Source of the DNA: Physcia stellaris
Lineage: Eukaryota; Ascomycota; Lecanoromycetes; Caliciales; Physciaceae
Length of the DNA: 64,000 nt
Direction: 5' to 3'
Assembly (NCBI GenBank): GCA_018902385.1
Contig: JABSSW010000057.1
Location: 62,001 to 126,000 of the forward strand
The notes beneath the pieces are model-generated. The model searched no databases. It had not been told where the DNA came from and saw only the letters and a list, made by a program, of their open reading frames with translations. Numbering within the stretch: the stretch's first letter is position 1; every line of letters begins with the position of its first letter. The position numbers and the translations under genes were made by a program. This document shows, one piece after another, positions 58,676 to 64,000 of the stretch.

Positions 58676-60970
58676 ATGTCTTCCCCACACCTCTCCTCAG
58701 GCCGAATCGGTTCTGATGGGGCTGACGCAAAACCTCCCGATGAGTGCACATCTTTACTCAAACGCGACTCGGAAGTTGCTACTTCGACAAGAACATCAGT
58801 GTCACAATCCAAACTCTTGTATGGTTCGCAAAATTCATCGAAAACAACGGACGAGGAAACAGCCCCAGTGCAACCCACACCCGATGCTGAACCAGGCTTA
58901 AAGTCCGGCAAAGACTTTATCGGAATAATATCAGTTCTAGTGCTCGGTACGTACATCTCTTGTCGAAAAAGATTAGACTGATGGCCTATAATGGAAAAGG
59001 CTGCTTTCTTGCAAGTGCAGATGGTTCGATAGTTCTTGCCACATATGCGACGATCTCGTCAGAAGTCGATAGCTTGGACAATGGAAGCTGGATCGTCCTA
59101 AGCTATTCTCTGGCGATGTGTGCTATCCAACCCACTGTGAGTGGGCCAGTCGACCATTTCCACAAGGAATTAAGAGCTGACGCAGAGGGCGGTGCTAGTA
59201 TGGTAAATTGAGTGATATATACGGCAGGAAAGCGACATTGATCGCTGCTTACACTCTCTTCACATTCGGCTCTCTATTATGGTATGTCACCGAAGCGTCG
59301 CAGTTATGATATTGCTTTTCATGGTAGACTTTAAGATTATGTTGTGAAGAAATCTAACATTGCAAGTGGTGCCGGCCAGAACCTGTGGCAGGTTGTCCTC
59401 GGTCGTGCCATTGCAGGACTTGGTGGTGCTGGCATGATGTCTTTGGTGTCCATACTCATCGCTGGTATCTTGCCCAACGTTCTTCAAGTAAGCGTTCATA
59501 GACTAAAGATACCCAGACAGCGTTCCCAAACGTGAAATTGCGACATGGCGAAGTTATGTCAACGTTGCAAGCACTGTTGGCAGGAGTGCTGGTGGACCTT
59601 TTGGAGGTCTACTTGCAGACACGATAGGCTGGAGATGGTAAGATCCGTTGCGAAACTGGATGTAGCGCGTGTTCACCAGTTCAGGTCCTTCTACATACAA
59701 TGTCCGCTGTCCTTGTTCGCTATTCTTTTGGTAACGTGGAAACTCAAGTCTCCAGCTCCTTTGGCTTCCTTCGAGTCCGATAAACATGGAAGTCAACTTG
59801 GGAAACTGCGCCGCATTGATTTTCTAGGTGCTACGTCCCTCGCCTTGACAATCGTTGGCTTTCTTCTCGTCCTTGATCTCGGCGGACAGAAGGTTTCCTG
59901 GACGAATCCCTTGGTTTGGATCATTCTTGCTATTGCAGCTATCTGTGGGATTATTTTCATATTCAATGAGGCATACATAGCGCGGGAGCCCATATTTCCA
60001 CTCCGACTCTTAGTCCGGCGAGAGGTCATGGCTCCATATCTTATGCAAGCGCTGCAAAACGGAGCCCAATTTTCGGTACGGCCATTCCCCCACTGAATCC
60101 AACAATTTCATCTGTACCTAGACACTCACCAGTCAGTAGGTTATGTACACTGTCCCGCTATACTTCCAAATCACAGCCCGCACATCAGTCGCCACGGCTG
60201 GCGCTCACTTGTTTCCCGCCGTCTTCGGTAACGCCGTCGCCGGCCTACTCAGCGGATACATCATCAAACGGTATATTCCTCATCCCCCTACCACCCAGCC
60301 ATTCACTCACATCGAGCAGAACCGCCTCCTACAAATACCTTACCATAGCAGGTACCACCATCGCAACCCTCGGCTACCTTCTTCTCATTCTCTTCTGGCG
60401 CGGCAACACCTCCTTCTGGGAATCGCTGTACATAACCCCCGGCGGCTTCGGAATGGGTACCGTGTTCGCGGCCACCTTCGTCGGGCTTGCTGCTGGAGTC
60501 GAGGAGTCGCAGATGGCGATTGCGAGTACGGGGCTATATCTTAGTACGAATCTTGGGACGTTGACCGGCATGAGCGTAGCGAGTAAGATTATGCAGGCGA
60601 GTTTGAGGAAAGGGTTGAAGAGGTCGTTGGTGGGCTTTGATGGTAGGGAAGTGGTGAGTGAGATGTTTGATATGGCTGGGGGAAGAGGAAAGAGTCGAAA
60701 TTGCTGACTGTGGACAGATTTTAGAGAAAGCGATTTCGGACTTGGAGTTCGTGAAGGGTCTTGAGGGGGAATTGAGAGAGGTGGTGGTAAAGTGCTATGT
60801 GAAGAGCTTTGAGTATACGCACGGTGGGTCTAATCTGGTCTCTGCAAGGCTCAAACCTGCGCTATCCGATCTCACGGACCAATACACTGACCCTGCCATT
60901 AGTGCTGTCAATTGCGTGCTCAACTTTAGCTACACTGGTGGCGATTACATGGAAGGAACACAAGCTTTGA
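58676..60970 (+). CDS. MFS transporter, vacuolar basic amino acid (Vba/Fnx1) type
   Basis: Ten exons, 58676-58946, 59000-59136, 59199-59281, 59367-59464, 59517-59637, 59685-60075, 60140-60270, 60320-60653, 60718-60823 and 60903-60970, give 579 residues. A hydrophilic N-terminus of about 80 residues includes ECTSLLKRDSE, an acidic dileucine-like motif that could direct vacuolar sorting. Fourteen-helix DHA2-type body: FLASADGSIVLATYATISSE, SWIVLSYSLAMCAIQPT|YGK, LSDIYGRKATLIAAYTLF, GRAIAGLGGAGMMSLVSILI, REIATWRSYVNVASTVGRSA, GGPFGGLLADTIGWRW, NLGTLTGMSVASKIMQASL, and a short tail ending TWKEHKL. These match Vba1-3/Fnx1 vacuolar importers of Lys, His and Arg; a drug-efflux role cannot be excluded. 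The exon 4 end at 59464 and last exon at 60903 were chosen because they restore family blocks; the alternatives break frame. Confidence 0.88.
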
Positions 60971-61718
60971 TATCTTATAGCCTCGTAGTCGAAGGTAGGT
61001 AGGTGTTGGTGTTCTTCATCCTCTAGAAGCTGGGCTGGTTGGTGTGACTGGCTACTTTATCAACAATAGAGCTAGATATATGTAAAGTATTAGGTATTGG
61101 AATAGAGCTAGAATAGAGCTATGGCTTTCTCTTGAAAGATCACCCTTGTTTAATGGCCTGATGCACTTGGAATACTCATATCTTCAATCTCAATCAGAGC
61201 TCATGTTTGTTTTAGGATGAGATTTGAATCTGCATTCCAAACCTGGACCTTAACCTCTGCGTTCCACTTGTTGGCCTTAGTACAGAGGAGAATGCCGACT
61301 AGACTTTGAGCGGGTAGAGAGCCCGATCTTAACGATCTCTAAACATAATCCTGAGTCATCAGATTCCTGAACTTCGGAGTCATCCCAATCGGATATCGCT
61401 GATTACATCATTCTCTCTGGTGATGGATAAGTGTACTCGCAGGCAAGGCATTTTGAAAAAGATGTTTGCAAATTATCCACAATGGTTCCAGAATTGATCA
61501 GACGTGAGGTCCGTAAGTAGCGCTCCCCGCCATGCTATCATTCTAAGCTAGGTCTGAACTTATCCTTGTTCTATACTATACAATAACGACCGTGCAGTAT
61601 CGGCTTCAACTTCTAGATAATGAGCATAAAGTAGGGGCTTGGATAACTATTCCAGGCACAGGTGTAGTACATTTTCCCAGTTGGACTTTAGCTGGGGCTA
61701 GTCAACTAAAGGCTCAGA

Positions 61719-61753
61719 ATAGGTTCTGAAGCGTTCCGCTTCTGAGAACCTAT
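61719..61753. repeat. Short hairpin (palindrome)
   Basis: ATAGGTTCTGAAGCG at 61719-61733 pairs with CGCTTC-TG-AGAACCTAT at 61737-61753: 15 bp with a 2-nt bulge and a 3-nt loop. Isolated, with no gene nearby; meaning unknown. Confidence 0.5.
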
Positions 61754-62196
61754 GCTTACCTTCTAGCAGTGCCGCTAGCTTTGAACAACATGTGGATATA
61801 GGCAATAACATGGAGCGCGCCGGTGTCTGTTAATTGTTTTGAGGGCATATATCGTGAAATGTGATCAAAGGTCTGCTATTCTGAAGAGTTTTGCGATGTA
61901 ATTGTACGAAATCAGTGGAATTCATCTCTTCTGTATCTCATCGCTTCGTAGGTTTTCTCCATTCTTCTGGAAACGGACCTCGGAGTTCATTAGGCCTGGT
62001 TTGATAGTACATTACAAAGACACAAAGATAATATGTAAGGGTTCTCATAGATAGATATGTCATGAAGTTTCATTAGACAACATCTGATTACTAGATACTA
62101 AAACCATCAAACTGTTTGCGCTGCCGCTTTCCATACAGTCTTTGTCATTCTTTGAAGCCTCTTCTCAACAAACATCTCTCATAACTCTCGCAAGCT

Positions 62197-62205
62197 CTAT
62201 AAAAC
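62197..62205 (+). promoter_or_regulatory. TATA-like element
   Basis: TCTATAAAA, about 110 bp upstream of the ATG at 62317. Identified by match and position only. Confidence 0.4.
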
Positions 62206-62316
62206 CCTCTGAAGGTTACTCCAAGACTTCTTCTGGTCCATAAAACTCAGATAAACGAAAGGTCAGGCGTGAATCCCCAAGCAATACAGCCAACAATCAG
62301 CACAGAGAGTTCAATC

Positions 62317-63144
62317 ATGAGCCAGCCACCCAACCCACAGACACAGGACCCACCGTCCGGGGGCCGGGAACATCCGACTACCTCAGTCGCTGTGTCGCCA
62401 AACAATAACGACCAACCTCAGCCTCAACCTGCTGTCCAAGATGCCACCAAGCCCACACCTAGCGATGCCTCTCAAAACAAAAAACGAGTCCCCAGAAGAA
62501 TTAAAACACGCTCAAGTAGCATGACCAGCGGATTCAAAGGCAGCAAAGACGACGCCATCCGCACCCTCGAAGACTACAGAAGCCTGTTCGAAGACATGAT
62601 GGACAAGCAGGTAGAAATACTTGGGGAACTCTGCAGCACGTTCGACCACGACATCGAAAATTGGCAGAAGACACTTAGTGAAGCCCCGACCCCACTAAGC
62701 ACGCACCCGAGACCAATAGCCGCGTGGCGAGAGGAAGTTCGATTTGGAGAGCCTGCAGCGCGTAATTTCCTATTCCAGGACCTTTGTAGCTTTGCCCGTT
62801 ACTAACTAGCAGCAGCGTCCCCTATTCGTCCTGAAGCAAGGGCAGAGGTGGAGGTCCACTGGCCCGATTCTGGGGAGCTACAGCAGATGGGCGAGCAGAT
62901 CATTGATTTGTTCTGTGCATATACCGGACAGAGCGACAGGGATGAAGTAAGAGCATGGCTAATGCAGGTGTGGCGCTATGTGCGAACGCAGCTCAAGCGG
63001 CATCAGGATGAGGCGCATGAAACGTGTGTTCATTTCAGCAATGAGCTTGGAGGCGAGTGTTTTAAGAAGCTACTTCTGCTCGATAAACGTTGCTTGGAAG
63101 AGGAGCAGACTGGTCAGGGGAAGGAGGCTGGTGAGGCGGAATGA
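62317..63144 (+). CDS. Hypothetical protein with disordered N-term and helical C-term
   Basis: Two exons, 62317-62761 and 62813-63144 (or 62816, differing by one codon), joined over a 51-54-nt intron with a perfect TACTAAC branch site; 258 residues. The first 70 residues are Pro/Gln/Ser-rich and probably disordered. A basic patch (KKRVPRRIKTRSSS) precedes helices: DAIRTLEDYRSLFEDMMDKQ, VEILGELCSTFDHDIENW, QQMGEQIIDLFCAYTG and EVRAWLMQVWRYVRTQLKRH. The ending is rich in Glu/Gly. Skipping the intron gives a stop right after SFARY, so the splice is needed. I do not recognise a family. An upstream in-frame GTG at 62269 was not used. Confidence 0.65.
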
Positions 63145-64000
63145 GGTAGCGGGGGATGTGGTTGATCGGAAATCAGAGGCTTGAGGCGAGTAGCTTGGAG
63201 ACTTTACTGGTTTAGACTGTAATTTGCGCTGTAAGAAGATGAGGGATGGTGAAATGACGGTAGCTCGGTTTGGGATTAGATCTCTAGGTTGGATGTACAC
63301 CTATTCATGTTAATTCCACGCTCAAGTTTGTCGTTCTTTGGAAATCACTTCTCAAGCCGCTCTCAAGTAGCTGGGGACATGGAGTTGACGTCGACAGAGA
63401 GTCAAGATGTCTGAGAAACCGCCAACAATCAAATCGTGAGAAAAGAAGTGGAGGATGTGCATTCAGAGGTGTGATCATGGGCTTTGTCTTACAATAGGAG
63501 TACCCCTTGCTGAAACCAAGACGAGATGAAGAAGTATATCATAGACGCATGAGCTTCTCTTATATACTCAATGAATTCTTCTCGTCGAAGGCTCTATCCA
63601 TTCCTTAACTTTCCAGACTAGCCTTTACATGAGAACAGGCGCCAATTGAGTCCCCATGAAACCCTCAAGTCCTTCCGAAGATTTTTGCTGTGAGAGTATC
63701 AGCGCTGAACATGACTGTGATAGAGATTCTGATAGAGGAGCTCATGCTGCGTACTTCCTTCATTTGTACAAAACCCTTGCTAATTATGGCCTGGCCGCCT
63801 CCTGCATGAGAGAAACATAGCAGCTTTCAGAGCTGAACTATACTCTCTCTATCTACCTCTGCGACCAATTGCTGCTGAGGTGGGTAAGAAAGGAAGTCAG
63901 AGAGGGCTGCAGGGGCATTATGAATGCTCATTTAGGCTGGAATGTATGATTGTGAACTCCGAGGTTGGAAAGTATTAAAGGTTACTAGCTAGAAATTCTA
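63145..64000. other. Right-end region, no gene seen
   Basis: About 0.85 kb of 3' flank and intergenic DNA up to the window edge. No supported open frame, repeat or RNA gene. Confidence 0.4.

Larger units (their letters stand above)
60971..62316. other. Intergenic region, 1.35 kb
   Basis: No gene supported. It contains one hairpin (61719-61753) and, at its right end, a TATA-like site. The TATA-like site is listed with the next gene. Confidence 0.4.

Noticed and set aside
59465-59516. Apparent frameshift or 29-nt intron in the Vba-type transporter
   Set aside because: Placing the donor at 59465 instead of 59488 gives a normal 52-nt intron and restores the family sequence, so no defect is needed.
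60824-61002. Extended C-terminus of the Vba-type transporter read without splicing
   Set aside because: A phase-1 intron 60824-60902 gives a short tail ending in KEHKL, typical of the family. The unspliced tail has no resemblance.

Overview
The window looks like nuclear DNA of a filamentous ascomycete (Pezizomycotina). Its genes carry many short introns (about 50-80 nt, GTAAGT/GTATGT-like donors, CTAAC-type branch sites), and its families are typical of that group: NLR-like STAND proteins, an NRPS-like reductase, a DUF6604 protein, a fungal rhodopsin-domain receptor and MFS transporters. I cannot fix the class or genus from sequence alone. No rRNA, CRISPR array or recognisable retroelement was seen; tRNAs were not searched systematically. 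All gene models are hand-spliced from reading frame, splice sites and family knowledge.

Layout. 0.6-3.2 kb: a secreted GH24 phage-type lysozyme and a multi-pass membrane protein. 3.7-5.3 kb: an AT-rich island with at least two inverted-repeat (MITE-like) elements. 5.6-11.2 kb: a small PPxY protein, a small secreted double-psi beta-barrel protein, the spliceosomal SNRNP27 homologue, and an S26 (mitochondrial inner-membrane-protease-like) peptidase that looks damaged. 13.8-17.0 kb: a stand-alone A-T-R NRPS-like carboxylate reductase with no obvious tailoring cluster. 17.9-22.9 kb: a DUF7923-like CCCH zinc-finger protein and a large membrane protein. 24.7-29.0 kb: two secreted proteins of unrecognised family, one with three Ala-rich repeats and an apparent frameshift.

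30.2-41.8 kb: a DUF6604 protein, a rhodopsin-domain membrane protein, a repeat-containing secreted precursor with Lys-Arg (Kex2-type) sites, and an MFS sugar transporter. 43.6-57.4 kb: an immunity-like region with a HeLo-like-NACHT-ANK protein carrying a ZZ finger (minus strand), a secreted S41-family protein with a Cys-rich tail, and an alpha/beta-hydrolase-NB-ARC protein (plus strand). 58.7-63.1 kb: a Vba/Fnx1-type MFS transporter and a small hypothetical protein.

There is no single pathway. The strongest leads are the Kex2-type repeat precursor at 38.0-38.7 kb (possible processed peptide or RiPP precursor) and the two NLR-like genes 5 kb apart. At least three otherwise good genes need a one-base frame change to be read through. 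That may mean indel errors in the assembly or genuine decay.
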